A stretch of 64,000 bases of DNA from the NCBI GenBank assembly GCA_023228645.1, contig JALOAT010000014.1, forward strand, positions 5,020-69,019. Direction: 5' to 3'. Source of the DNA: Gammaproteobacteria bacterium. GTDB lineage: Bacteria > Pseudomonadota > Gammaproteobacteria > Thiohalomonadales > Thiohalomonadaceae. The stretch's first letter is position 1, and every line of letters begins with the position of its first letter. The notes below the pieces were generated by a model that made no database searches, had not been told where the DNA came from, and saw nothing but the letters and a program-made list of their open reading frames with translations. Position numbers and translations under genes: made by a program. Positions 9,255-17,511 of the stretch are shown piece after piece.

Positions 9255-10067
9255 TTACCTGCGTAGGCCGTCGCCTGAGCCCACAGGCGCCTCGCGCACC
9301 AGCCGAAAACCGATGATGTCGTAGCGGACACTGGGCCGGCAGTGCATATGACGCTTGCTGCACCGCGCGAAGTGCGCGTCGTGGGACCAGGCACCGCCAC
9401 GCACCAGTCGGCTGGGGCCGCTGTCCGTGAACAGCGGATTCAGGCGGGTGTGTTTCTCGTAGCCATCGGACGCGTAAACGTCCGCCACCCATTCCCAGAC
9501 ATTGCCGGACATTTCGTGCACGCCCAGGGCATTGGGCGGAAACGTGCCGACCGGCGCGGTTTCCGGCCACGGGTCTCCATCATCTCCAAAGTAATTGGCG
9601 GTCCCATGGCTCAGTTCGTCGCCGCCGGTCCCGTAGCGGACCGGTTGCCCGCCGTTGCGGCAGACATACTCCCATTCCGCCTCGCTGGGTAGCCGGAAAA
9701 AACCCTTGCCTTGCTGGTTGAGGCGGCGAATAAATTCCTCAATCTCGGAGAGCATGATGCTCTCCACGGGGTAGTCATCGCCGTGGGCAAAGGCGGAAGG
9801 ATTGGTATCCATGATCCGGGTCCACTGCCCCTGGGTGACCTCATACTTGCCAATGTAGAAATCGTCTACGCACACCTCATGTACCGGGCGTTCATTGTGG
9901 TCACCATCGCCGAACGTATCACCCATCGGGTAACAGCCGCCGGTGATCGGGACAAACTCCATGCCGGTGGAAGGGTCTTTCCAGGACGGCGGCACGTCTA
10001 TGGCATTTGCGGCGGCCACGGGTGCGGCGCAGGCAAAAGCACACATCAGAATTACGATTCTCACCAT
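9255..10067 (-). CDS. exported formylglycine-generating-enzyme-like (SUMF1/NirV-like) protein
   Basis: A 270-residue protein with an N-terminal signal peptide (MVRIVILMCAFACAAPVAAA). The FGE-sulfatase fold shows MEFVPITGGCYPMGD, PVHEVCVDDFYIGKYEVTQGQW, the core RLPSEAEWEYVCR, GVHEMSGNVWEWVADVY, LVRGGAW and IIGFRLVRE. The two active-site Cys of true formylglycine synthases, normally in the C-terminal part, are not obvious. It may therefore be a binding or maturation protein. Members called NirV sit beside nitrite reductase genes in denitrifiers, and the NnrS and NO-reductase-remnant neighbourhood fits that loosely. It is transcribed in the same direction as nnrS but 230 bases downstream. Confidence 0.85.
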   Translation of the reverse strand: MVRIVILMCAFACAAPVAAANAIDVPPSWKDPSTGMEFVPITGGCYPMGDTFGDGDHNERPVHEVCVDDFYIGKYEVTQGQWTRIMDTNPSAFAHGDDYPVESIMLSEIEEFIRRLNQQGKGFFRLPSEAEWEYVCRNGGQPVRYGTGGDELSHGTANYFGDDGDPWPETAPVGTFPPNALGVHEMSGNVWEWVADVYASDGYEKHTRLNPLFTDSGPSRLVRGGAWSHDAHFARCSKRHMHCRPSVRYDIIGFRLVREAPVGSGDGLRR

Positions 10068-10297
10068 GTTGCTGCAACCGTCATGGGATCCCCTTGTTGT
10101 TCCGAATACCGCGGTGATTCAGCCGCGTCCGCGCAAGGCACCCTACCTGAAGCCAGGTGGTGAAGAAAGATGCAAACGGCGCCGCAGCGGAGGGTGATGC
10201 AACGCGGTTGCAGCCGGCGGGACGGCCCACCCATGCGCGTGACACGGGGCCCTGTGGGCGCCGCTTCGCCGTCAAAGCGAGGCGTGACGCCAGGCCG

Positions 10298-11485
10298 TCA
10301 GCCGTAGCGACCGTCGATGCGGGGGAGCACCAGGAAGGGTGCGTACACCACGGTGAACGAGGCGAAGGCCACGACCCACAACAGTTGCGCGGCTTCCATC
10401 CAGAGCAGGTAAAACTGCGGCGCCAGAAGCGGCGCCGCCACCCGCGTCAGCGCGCCGACAAGCAGAAACAAAAACATAGGGGCGACCACCGCAGGCGGTT
10501 CAAAGACGTTGCGGCCGGTATGGCCCAGGGAGACCCGCGCCATCATGCCGAGCGTCACCATGCCGATGCCCCCGTAGGCGAAGGCGTGGACGGCGAGCCA
10601 CGGGTTGAGTGCGCCGAACTTGGCCAGGGCGATGAGGGCAAAGCCGGCAGTGATCCAGCCGTAGCTGAGATAAAGCGCCCACAGCAGCGGCTTGCGCCAG
10701 ATCCCCGGCGTGTGCCAGTCGATCATCCGCAAGCCGTGCAACAGGAACAGCAGTGCTGCGAGCAGCGCCGAGAATTTGGGCAGGGAAAGGAAGACCTCCA
10801 CCACCCAGAACGCCAACATCAGCACCAGGCTCGACATATCGACCCAGGTGCGGTTGGTCAAGGTGATTTGACCCTCGACGCCGCGTTCGATGAAGAAGGG
10901 AAGCACCCGCCGCAACATGAGGAGGATCAGGGAAATGATCAGATAAAGGCCGGAGTAGATCCCCCACTGCACCCCGTTCTCCAGTACGCCGAACAGGCCC
11001 AGATAGAACAGTGCGTTGCTCACCAGCAGCAGCGCCAACTTCGACCACACGCCGATCTGCGGCCACTGACGTACTTTCACGATGGGATGGAGCACCGCGG
11101 CGCTCAGCGCGGTGAGAAACAACAGATCGAGAATGGCCATGGGGGCGAGCGCGGCATCGCCGAAAAACGGCATCAACCGTGCCGCCAGCCATACCAGCGC
11201 GAGGCCAATCAACGGCGCACCGTTCAGGGTTCGCACGCCCGTCCAGTTGGATACGGCGGTCAACAGGAAACCGGCCACCACGGCCAAGGCGTAGCCGTAG
11301 ATCATCTCGTGGGCGTGCCAGGTGATGGGGGGCAACACGCGCATGGGCAGCGCGGCCCCGGAGCGGTAGAGCCAGAACCAAACGGCCACCGCCGCCACTG
11401 AGAACAAGGCGCCGGCCAGGAAGAACGGGCGAAATCCCAGGTGGTGCAAGGCGAAGCGGTGATTGTGTATTTCTTCTATTTGCAT
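10298..11485 (-). CDS. nnrS: NnrS family haem/copper membrane protein
   Basis: A 395-residue polytopic membrane protein with about twelve hydrophobic helices. NnrS proteins bind haem and copper and protect against nitric-oxide stress, including by limiting dinitrosyl-iron formation. Typical motifs are HHLGFRPFFL at the start, ITWHAHEMIYGYALAVVAGFLLTA with conserved His, NWTG, and GMVTLGMMARVSLGHTGR near the C-terminus. The start MQIEEIHNHRF at 11485 is chosen; 35 extra codons upstream derive from a gene remnant. It is flanked upstream by a decayed cysteine synthase and about 2.6 kb further by a decayed NO reductase. Confidence 0.93.
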   Translation of the reverse strand: MQIEEIHNHRFALHHLGFRPFFLAGALFSVAAVAVWFWLYRSGAALPMRVLPPITWHAHEMIYGYALAVVAGFLLTAVSNWTGVRTLNGAPLIGLALVWLAARLMPFFGDAALAPMAILDLLFLTALSAAVLHPIVKVRQWPQIGVWSKLALLLVSNALFYLGLFGVLENGVQWGIYSGLYLIISLILLMLRRVLPFFIERGVEGQITLTNRTWVDMSSLVLMLAFWVVEVFLSLPKFSALLAALLFLLHGLRMIDWHTPGIWRKPLLWALYLSYGWITAGFALIALAKFGALNPWLAVHAFAYGGIGMVTLGMMARVSLGHTGRNVFEPPAVVAPMFLFLLVGALTRVAAPLLAPQFYLLWMEAAQLLWVVAFASFTVVYAPFLVLPRIDGRYG

Positions 11486-11535
11486 GTGCGAAGCGCCTCC
11501 GGTCCTTACGTTCGAATGCGGCGCGTACCGGCGCA

Positions 11536-11800
11536 TCATGGCCTTGCCGGGTTGATGACATCGGCAAAGAGCGCGCTGGCGAGATGGCATTCGCCCTCAT
11601 CGGGCAGGATGACCGCGAAGGTCTTCCCTGCGAATTCCAGCGGCCCCACTTGATATTCCGCACACGATGCCTTCTTCGCTGATGAGGCGCAAGATGAAGC
11701 GGGCGGCTTCTCGTCGCTGACCGTCGCGACGTGATTAGGGAACCAGGTTTTCCGTAATGAACCCGGCGCCGAGCTGCCCCGGCGGGGCTCCCGGTGTACC
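11536..11800 (-). pseudogene. cysteine synthase (CysK/CysM-like) remnant
   Basis: The C-terminal part of an O-acetylserine sulfhydrylase can be followed on the minus strand through three frames. First GAGFITENLVP (with a stop after it), then VSDE, then AARFILRLISEEGIVCGISSGAA, and finally PLEFAGKTFAVILPDEGECHLASALF ending in a stop at 11538-11536. ISSGAA and the VILPDxGE tail are hallmarks of the PLP-dependent enzyme. About ten codons are lost between GISSGAA and PLEFAG. The N-terminal half with the PLP lysine is absent. It cannot be functional. It lies directly upstream of nnrS. Confidence 0.62.
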
Positions 11801-11823
11801 TCAGTCTTCCAGTGAATGGTTGG

Positions 11824-12684
11824 TCATAGTTCTTCAAGTGCCCGGGCCTGCTGGCGCCGCATGGCTTCTTCTCGGGCAGCTTTTATCCCTTCGAGCACGC
11901 CCTCCACGTCGGCCGGCCGTTCCACGCGTTGATATTGTCCGGTCAATTGGGTTTGGAGCGTGAGGGCGCCGCTTTCGTACAGTGACCAGATTTCATGGGC
12001 GTAATCGGTGATCATCAGCTCGGGAGCATAGCGAGCGAAGTAGGTGGTTAGCCTGTCCACGTCGCGTATCAGCATTCGTCCGGCGCTGTTATTACCGGCG
12101 GCATCAACCGCCTGGGGGAGGTCGATGATTACCGGTCCATGGGCGTCGATGAGGACGTTGTACTCGGATAGATCACCGTGGATCAGGCCGACTCCGAGCA
12201 TGCGGACGACATCATCAATGAGTACGCGGTGATAGCGTCGCGCTGTTTCTTCTGTGAGAACGATATCGTCAAGGCGTGGCGCGACATTGCCGTGCGCATC
12301 AGTGACGAGTTCCATGAGCAGCACGCCATTACTGAACAGATGGGGTCGTGGCACCCGGACACCGGCAGCGGCGAGGCGATACAACGCGTCGACTTCGGCG
12401 TTCTGCCACGCCTCTTCCTGCTCTTCGCGCCCGTAACGGCTGGATTTCGCCATCGCCCGGGCTCGTCGGCTGTTGCGTTCTTTCCGCCCTTCCTGATAGC
12501 GGACGTGACCGCGGAAGCCGCGCTTGTTGGCCTCTTTGTAGACCTTGGCGCAACAGATCTGGTCGCCACACCGGACCACATAGACCGTGGCCTCCTTGCC
12601 GCTTTTCAGCTGGGAAAGGACTTCATCGACCAAGCTGTCTTCTATAAGGGGTTCAATCCGCTTCGGGGCTTTCATGCGGCTCAT
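11824..12684 (-). CDS. RIO1-family serine/threonine protein kinase
   Basis: A 286-residue RIO-type atypical kinase of the kind found in gammaproteobacteria. The nucleotide-binding region SGKEATVYVVRCGD is followed by the ATP-binding Lys in CCAKVYK. The RIO-specific flexible loop follows (RGFRGHVRYQEGR ... SRRARAMAKSSRYGR). The catalytic loop is LIHGDLSEYNVLID, and the metal-binding Asp is in VIIDLPQAVD. In archaea and eukaryotes RIO kinases act in small-subunit ribosome maturation; the bacterial substrate is unknown. The start MSRMKAPKR at 12684 is preferred over a TTG seven codons upstream. Its stop lies close to the cysteine synthase remnant. Confidence 0.92.
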   Translation of the reverse strand: MSRMKAPKRIEPLIEDSLVDEVLSQLKSGKEATVYVVRCGDQICCAKVYKEANKRGFRGHVRYQEGRKERNSRRARAMAKSSRYGREEQEEAWQNAEVDALYRLAAAGVRVPRPHLFSNGVLLMELVTDAHGNVAPRLDDIVLTEETARRYHRVLIDDVVRMLGVGLIHGDLSEYNVLIDAHGPVIIDLPQAVDAAGNNSAGRMLIRDVDRLTTYFARYAPELMITDYAHEIWSLYESGALTLQTQLTGQYQRVERPADVEGVLEGIKAAREEAMRRQQARALEEL

Positions 12685-12762
12685 GGGCAATAGGAGAGGG
12701 GGCAAGCGTCGCCCGGTGGCTCATCAGTCGCGAGTGTGCGCCTTCTGGACAGACGACGCCGG

Positions 12763-12912
12763 CTAGTCGGCGGGTTCCGCGGGGTGCTGCTGTTCGCCAT
12801 CCATCTGGGACGGGTCCTTCTTTTGGGCCTTGCGCTGCAGTTTTTGCTCTTTTTTCTTCTTCTTCTCCAGCTCTCGCTGACGTTTCTCGAATTGGAAATT
12901 GGGTTTTGCCAC
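12763..12912 (-). CDS. small Lys/Arg-rich conserved hypothetical protein
   Basis: A 49-residue basic protein that starts VAKPNFQFEKRQRELEKKK and continues with alternating Lys, Glu and Arg, predicting one charged helix. Short proteins with the same FEKRQRELxKKKKK core are common in proteobacteria, but no function is known to me. GTG 12912 is chosen because homologous proteins begin at this M/V-AKPN; an ATG at 12963 gives 66 residues. It is transcribed toward the RIO kinase gene. Confidence 0.65.
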   Translation of the reverse strand: MAKPNFQFEKRQRELEKKKKKEQKLQRKAQKKDPSQMDGEQQHPAEPAD

Positions 12913-13197
12913 GCTTGCCTCGCTGTGAAGATGTCCGCTGGAAGCGACGGTTTTCGCTGCCACGGGATCTCGTCAAAGTGTAGTAGGTTAACGTTTTTTC
13001 GAGGAAAAGACTGGAGTAAAAGCGCGAAAAGCGCAGAAACGACTGCACGGGGGCTGCGTGGCCGCCGCGTGCCGGTGGCAATGCACCACTGATGGGGATG
13101 CTGGGCGGGGGACATGGGGGGCGGCGGGGCGTGCCGTCCGGGCGCGCAGCGCATGCTGCCGAACCATCATCGGCCGGCGGCGCATCGCAGCGATGCG

Positions 13198-13701
13198 TTA
13201 ATTCGGATGGATGCGCTCCAGGATGAATGGCACAACCTCCTCCATCCTTATTCCCATGACGAATGCAATTTCTTCGTGAAGCAACTTCTCCGCCGTCGCC
13301 ATGACTTTGGCATCGGACACGTGCAGCTTCTTGCCAGCCTCGTTTCTGCGCTTCTGCTCCAATTGAAGGCTGGTGATCAACCACGCCAGCTCATGGCTAT
13401 CACCGGATTGCAGCTTCGCCAGGAAGAGATCGTGACGTCTGTGCTCGTCAGCGGGCCAGATGCCGGTCCGCTCGGTGACGCTGCTGATCAGCTCGAGAAC
13501 CTCGCCATCGGTCATTATCGGCCGCATGTTTGCCATGCTGGACTTGTTGGCGGTGGAGACGTAGACGATTGAGTCGGAGGATAAGGGCTTCAGGACGTAA
13601 TACTCCTGTTCCTCTCCATTGCCGAAACGCGCACGTTTTCTGTCAATGATCTGGCAGACGCCCGATGTGCTGTAACAGACATAGTCGTTGATCGAAAACA
13701 T
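13198..13701 (-). CDS. CarD-like transcriptional regulator
   Basis: A 167-residue protein with an N-terminal CarD/TRCF RNA-polymerase-interacting domain (FSINDYVCYSTSGVCQIIDRKR, EYYVLKPLSSDSIVYVSTANK) and an alpha-helical C-terminal domain. CarD proteins bind RNA polymerase beta subunit and stabilise open promoter complexes. The start MFSINDY at 13701 is selected because it begins the domain; thirteen upstream codons are not conserved-looking. An 8-bp palindromic hairpin (CGCATCGC/GCGATGCG, 13182-13198) overlaps the stop. Confidence 0.85.
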   Translation of the reverse strand: MFSINDYVCYSTSGVCQIIDRKRARFGNGEEQEYYVLKPLSSDSIVYVSTANKSSMANMRPIMTDGEVLELISSVTERTGIWPADEHRRHDLFLAKLQSGDSHELAWLITSLQLEQKRRNEAGKKLHVSDAKVMATAEKLLHEEIAFVMGIRMEEVVPFILERIHPN

Positions 13702-14078
13702 TGTGGCGATTTCTCCCTTCGTTTCTCTGCGCCACAACAACTAAAAACCACCGCGTTCGTGGTTTGACGAAGGAGGATTACGCGTGGTGTGTTTGTGCGC
13801 GGCGCTAAATATTTTTGATTCCGTAATGGCGACGAGGTTCCAGGGGAACTGTTGGAAGAAGCATAGCTGTAGCCGCTAGATCCGACTTCGTGACGGTGCT
13901 CTATATTGAACCTTTGCGACGACTCAATCATTCAAACCACCCGCTGCGAGAGTGCCGAAGAACAGCCCGCGTCGTATGACGACAAGGCGCAGGTTGCGCA
14001 CGTTCTGCCGGGCTGAGGTGTTGGACCTGATGCGCGGGTTGCGAACGCGGGTTAAGGATTTACCCGAGAGGTGCCGTC
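13702..14078. other. intergenic region between CarD-like gene and NO-reductase remnant
   Basis: About 375 bases between divergent genes. Base composition is lower in GC around 13800-13930 (ATATTTTTGATTCC, CTCTATATTGAACC), so promoters for both directions are likely here. No clear -35/-10 pair or FNR box could be assigned with confidence, and no gene was recognised. Confidence 0.4.
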
Positions 14079-14494
14079 ATGGCCGGCCCGAGAGACACTG
14101 CTCGCGGTGGAGAGTCGCCAGACGCCCCACGCCTTTCCGCGTCGTGGTATTGGGGCGTGGCCGCCACGTTGATCATCGGATTCGCGGTACTGATCTGGAT
14201 GACCGGGCGGATCTACGTGGATGCCCCGCCCATGCCGGAGAAGGTGGTGCTGGCCACCGGTGAAACGGTTTTCACTGGTGCAGACATCCGCGCGGGCCAG
14301 GAGGTGTTCCTCAAGTATGGGTTGATGGAAAACGGCACCATCTGGGGCCACGGTGCTATCTGGGGCCCGACTTTTCCGCCCAGTATCTCCATACCCTCGG
14401 CCTGCACACGGCTGAGGCGCTGTCACGAGGGCAGGGGCTTGGCGCATTCGGAGAGCTGTCCGATCCGGCGCCTGATCGAATGGCTGCGCCTCGG
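14079..14494 (+). pseudogene. quinol-dependent nitric oxide reductase (qNor) remnant, frameshifted and truncated
   Basis: The first 95 codons encode a convincing qNor N-terminus: a membrane helix (WYWGVAATLIIGFAVLIWMTG), DAPPMPEKVVLATGETVFTG and QEVFLKYGLMENGTIWGHGA. At about 14365 homology shifts one frame: the conserved continuation PDFSAQYLHTLGLHTAEAL is found only in the other frame, while the original frame runs into nonsense. Similarity fades near 14490, where the stop of the convergent ftsH gene lies. Intact qNor has about 750 residues with 14 helices and the haem-binding His residues, none of which remain. NnrS nearby suggests a former NO-detoxifying locus. Confidence 0.8.
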
Positions 14495-16393
14495 TCAGTG
14501 CGCAAAGGTGTCGCTGCGGCCGGATGGCGGTGGTGTCACGCCGCCTTGCCCGGCAATTTTGCGCAGGTCCTCTTCATCGAGGGTTTCACGGGCGAGGAGT
14601 TCGCGGGCGCCTTGCTCCAGCTCTGCGCGGCGCGCCTTTACGATCCCCGCGGCCTTTTCGAAGGCAGCCTGTACGATGAACCGTACGGCCCGATCGATCT
14701 CCTGCGTCGTCTCTTCGCTGTATTCACGCCGCGGCCCAGGCACGCCGGTGTGAGGAAGAAACGCGGGCCGCTCGGTCTCGTAGGCCACGTGCCCCAGCGT
14801 ATCCACCATGCCATAGCGCACCACCATGCTGCGGGCGATATCCGTGACCTTGGCCAGGTCGTCGGCAGCGCCCGTCGAGAGCTCCTTGTAGATGAGGTGC
14901 TCGGCGGCACGCCCGCCTAACAGCACGGCCATCTTGTTACCCAGTTCCACGCGTGTCATGAGAAAACGATCTTCCGTGGGACGCTGGATCGTGTAACCCA
15001 GGGCGCCGACACCGCGCGGAATAATCGATACCTTGTGCACCGGGTCGGTGCCCGGCAGCGACATGGCCACCAAGGCGTGTCCCATCTCATGGTAGGCGAC
15101 CACCTCGCGCTCCTTGGGATTGAGCAGGCGGTTCCTCTTTTCAAGTCCGGCGACGATGCGTTCGAGGGCGTTGTTGAAATCATCCAAGGTCACCGCGTCG
15201 GCGCCACGACGGGTGGCTAGGAGCGCCGCCTCGTTGACCAGGTTGGCGAGATCGGCGCCGGTGAAACCAGGGGTGAGTGCCGCGATGGGTTCGGCTTCGA
15301 CATCTGCCGCCAGGCGTACCTTTTTCATGTGTACCCGCAAGATGGCGGCGCGCCCCAGGCGATCCGGCCGATCGACCAACACCTGCCGGTCGAAGCGTCC
15401 GGCGCGCAATAACGCCGGGTCGAGGATCTCGGGCCGGTTGGTCGCGGCCAGGAGGATGAGCCCCTGGCTGGGGTCAAAACCATCCAATTCCGACAGGAGT
15501 TGGTTCAGCGTCTGTTCCTTCTCGTCATGGCCGCCCATCTGTGGAAAGGCGCCGCGTGCGCGCCCCAGCGCATCGAGCTCATCGATGAAAATGATTGCCG
15601 GGGCTTGGGTACGTGCCTGCTGAAACAGATCGCGCACCCGTGCCGCACCGACTCCGACAAACATTTCCACGAATTCGGAACCGTTGATGGAGAAGAACGG
15701 GACACCGGCCTCGCCTGCGACCGCGCGTGCCAGCAGCGTCTTGCCGGTTCCCGGGGGGCCAACCAGTAACACCCCCTTGGGGATATGCGCGCCGAGGCGG
15801 CCATAACGCTTGGGGTCCTTGAGAAAGCCCACCACCTCTTCGAGCTCTTCCTTGGCTTCGTCCACACCCGCCACGTCGTTGAAACTGACTCCGGTCTGCT
15901 GCTCCATGTATACCTTGGCCTTGCTCTTGCCGATCTCCAACATGCCGCTGCCGAACCCGCGCATGCGCTTGATGAGCACACTCCACAGAGCGAAGAGGAG
16001 GACCACGGGGACAACCCAGCCGAGGAGGGTTGGCAGCCAGCGGTTCTCGGGCACACCCTCGAAACGTATCCTGGCCGCCTGGAGTTCGTGGACCAGTTCG
16101 GGATCCTCCACACGTGCCGTGACGAAGCGATAGCGCTCATCGCCAATACGCCTCAGCTGATCGAGTGTTTGCCTGGGCAGCAGTCCTTCAAGACCCGCAG
16201 CGGTGAACGTCCCCTGGATCACACGCTCACCGAGTTCCACCGCTTCCAGCTTGTCCGCGTACAGCAGCGCCTTGAATTCGCTGTAGGCGAGGTTCTCCTG
16301 ATGAGGCGCGGACAGGTAGCTCTGCACCGACATCAGCAACAGCAGGGCGAGCACAAAATACCAAACCGAGAAAGTACGTTGCTTCTGTTCCAT
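14495..16393 (-). CDS. ftsH: accessory FtsH-type ATP-dependent zinc metalloprotease
   Basis: A 632-residue membrane AAA+ protease. Two membrane helices (about residues 10-26 and 122-140) bracket a periplasmic domain. The AAA module has Walker A GPPGTGKT (212-219), Walker [12 protein letters not shown], and the second region [21 protein letters not shown]. The zinc-binding HEMGH lies near residue 434. It degrades unfolded and regulatory proteins in an ATP-dependent way. The N-terminus [13 protein letters not shown] resembles accessory FtsH copies found in stress islands more than the housekeeping enzyme, which usually neighbours rlmE and folP. That placement is an inference. ATG 16393 is chosen over 16441 because of this conserved start. 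Confidence 0.9.
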   Translation of the reverse strand: MEQKQRTFSVWYFVLALLLLMSVQSYLSAPHQENLAYSEFKALLYADKLEAVELGERVIQGTFTAAGLEGLLPRQTLDQLRRIGDERYRFVTARVEDPELVHELQAARIRFEGVPENRWLPTLLGWVVPVVLLFALWSVLIKRMRGFGSGMLEIGKSKAKVYMEQQTGVSFNDVAGVDEAKEELEEVVGFLKDPKRYGRLGAHIPKGVLLVGPPGTGKTLLARAVAGEAGVPFFSINGSEFVEMFVGVGAARVRDLFQQARTQAPAIIFIDELDALGRARGAFPQMGGHDEKEQTLNQLLSELDGFDPSQGLILLAATNRPEILDPALLRAGRFDRQVLVDRPDRLGRAAILRVHMKKVRLAADVEAEPIAALTPGFTGADLANLVNEAALLATRRGADAVTLDDFNNALERIVAGLEKRNRLLNPKEREVVAYHEMGHALVAMSLPGTDPVHKVSIIPRGVGALGYTIQRPTEDRFLMTRVELGNKMAVLLGGRAAEHLIYKELSTGAADDLAKVTDIARSMVVRYGMVDTLGHVAYETERPAFLPHTGVPGPRREYSEETTQEIDRAVRFIVQAAFEKAAGIVKARRAELEQGARELLARETLDEEDLRKIAGQGGVTPPPSGRSDTFAH

Positions 16394-16480
16394 GGCTTCG
16401 ATCCGCTGGACGCACCGTTTACATGATCGGCGAACGGACATGATTCTGCTGGCCCCCGGATCCGATGGCAATGTCTCGCA

Positions 16481-16664
16481 GCCTTTCGGACTTAGGGAAA
16501 CGCGGATTTAAGCGGTGTTTGCCGCGGCACATGGACGTGCCGTCCATTTTCTTCCACACAAGCGGTTTGTTGTGAACGCGGACAGAAAACCACGCGTTTT
16601 TTGGCCACCGTGTGCTGAGAAAGCCAGGGTGGCTTCATTCAGCGCTTCACTAAGTCCGAAAGGC
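16481..16664. mobile_element. 184-bp MITE-like element with terminal inverted repeats
   Basis: The ends are a perfect 15-bp inverted repeat: GCCTTTCGGACTTAG at 16481-16495 and CTAAGTCCGAAAGGC at 16650-16664. The symmetry continues inward imperfectly (GGAAACGCGGATTTAAG against TGAAGCGCTGAATGAAG on the other strand), giving ends of about 35 bp. The left end also contains a second hairpin (CGGCACATGGACGTGCCG). No gene fits inside. A related half-copy lies at 4336-4387. No flanking direct repeat was found. A non-autonomous transposon derivative is the best explanation; a regulatory double hairpin is the alternative. Confidence 0.6.
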
Positions 16665-17511
16665 GGCCAGGGGAGGAGTCTGCCCAGTGGTACGAGCGCA
16701 CTTGAACGCCCGCGCGACTTGGTCGCCCAGGTGGCATAGAGGACGAGCAGCACGAGGGCAGCACGAGGAAGGAGAAGAGCATCATGCCGCTGATCAGCAC
16801 TGGCGTGCTGGTACGCGAAATGAAGTATTTCAGGGGTGGACTATACCCACCTGGGTTTGGCGGTCAGCTTGATGAACAGGTGAAAATTTGAGGGGCGCAA
16901 GAATCCTGGAGAAAATCCTGGCCGGATTGCGCCCATGTTTACTGCTTTGGCCTTGTCCGGATGAACTAAAAGCATAAAAAAAGCTGTTAGCTTTATCCCG
17001 GAAAGGATTGGTGTTTTTATTAGCCTGTGAGCGATCATTCACAAAATGGCATCAGGTGCGTCAAGAAAGCAATGCCCGGTTTTTCGCTGCATGAAGTAAG
17101 TGTGTGTAAAATCATTCCTAGGAATCGGACAGATCCTTTTCACCTTTGTTTTCCGGCGTGTCCTGGCCCTCAAGAAGTCACCGTAACGTGAGAGTTGACC
17201 CGACGACACTAGGCTCACGCGCGGCCCCGGCTGTCCTGCATCCGCTGTGCTTCCACAGTGACTCTACCCCGGCACGCCTTGGCTGCTCCGCCCGCAAGGC
17301 CCGGCTACCTCGGGCTTCCTCGCCTCGCTCGCTATCCAGACTCAGGCGGCGGGCAACGACCCGGCATCAGTCATCTCAACGAGTAACAGTCATCTTCCCG
17401 CGACCATAAATGCCAAAAGAGAGGCAAAATGGTGCCTTGGGTCACCGTTACCCCCCCTGTTCGTACCTACCATCCAGGTGGATTTAGGCGCGGAAAAGCA
17501 CCCTAAGAAAC
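16665..17511. other. gene-free stretch before the TniQ-like gene
   Basis: About 850 bases without a recognisable gene. At 16980-16994 a short hairpin AAAGCT-GTT-AGCTTT is followed, on the minus strand, by a T-run, which looks like a weak intrinsic terminator, although no minus-strand gene is visible upstream of it. Composition drops to AT-rich around 16960-17040 and 17090-17140, unlike the core region. The motif AACAGTCATC occurs twice (near 17385 and 17526). This could be the left boundary of the mobile unit that follows, but no inverted ends were identified. Confidence 0.4.

Noticed and set aside
10157..11401. A 414-codon plus-strand open frame opposite nnrS
   Set aside because: Gln/His/Arg-rich product typical of antisense to a hydrophobic membrane protein gene.
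13182..13198. CGCATCGC/GCGATGCG hairpin as a terminator for the CarD-like gene
   Set aside because: It overlaps the stop codon, has a one-base loop and no T-run, so I did not call it a terminator.
12653..13384. A 243-codon minus-strand frame overlapping the small Lys/Arg-rich gene
   Set aside because: Different frame from the conserved FEKRQREL core and low-complexity throughout.
16830..17042. A 70-codon minus-strand frame before the TniQ-like gene
   Set aside because: Short, no conserved features; it even runs across the terminator-like hairpin at 16980-16994.
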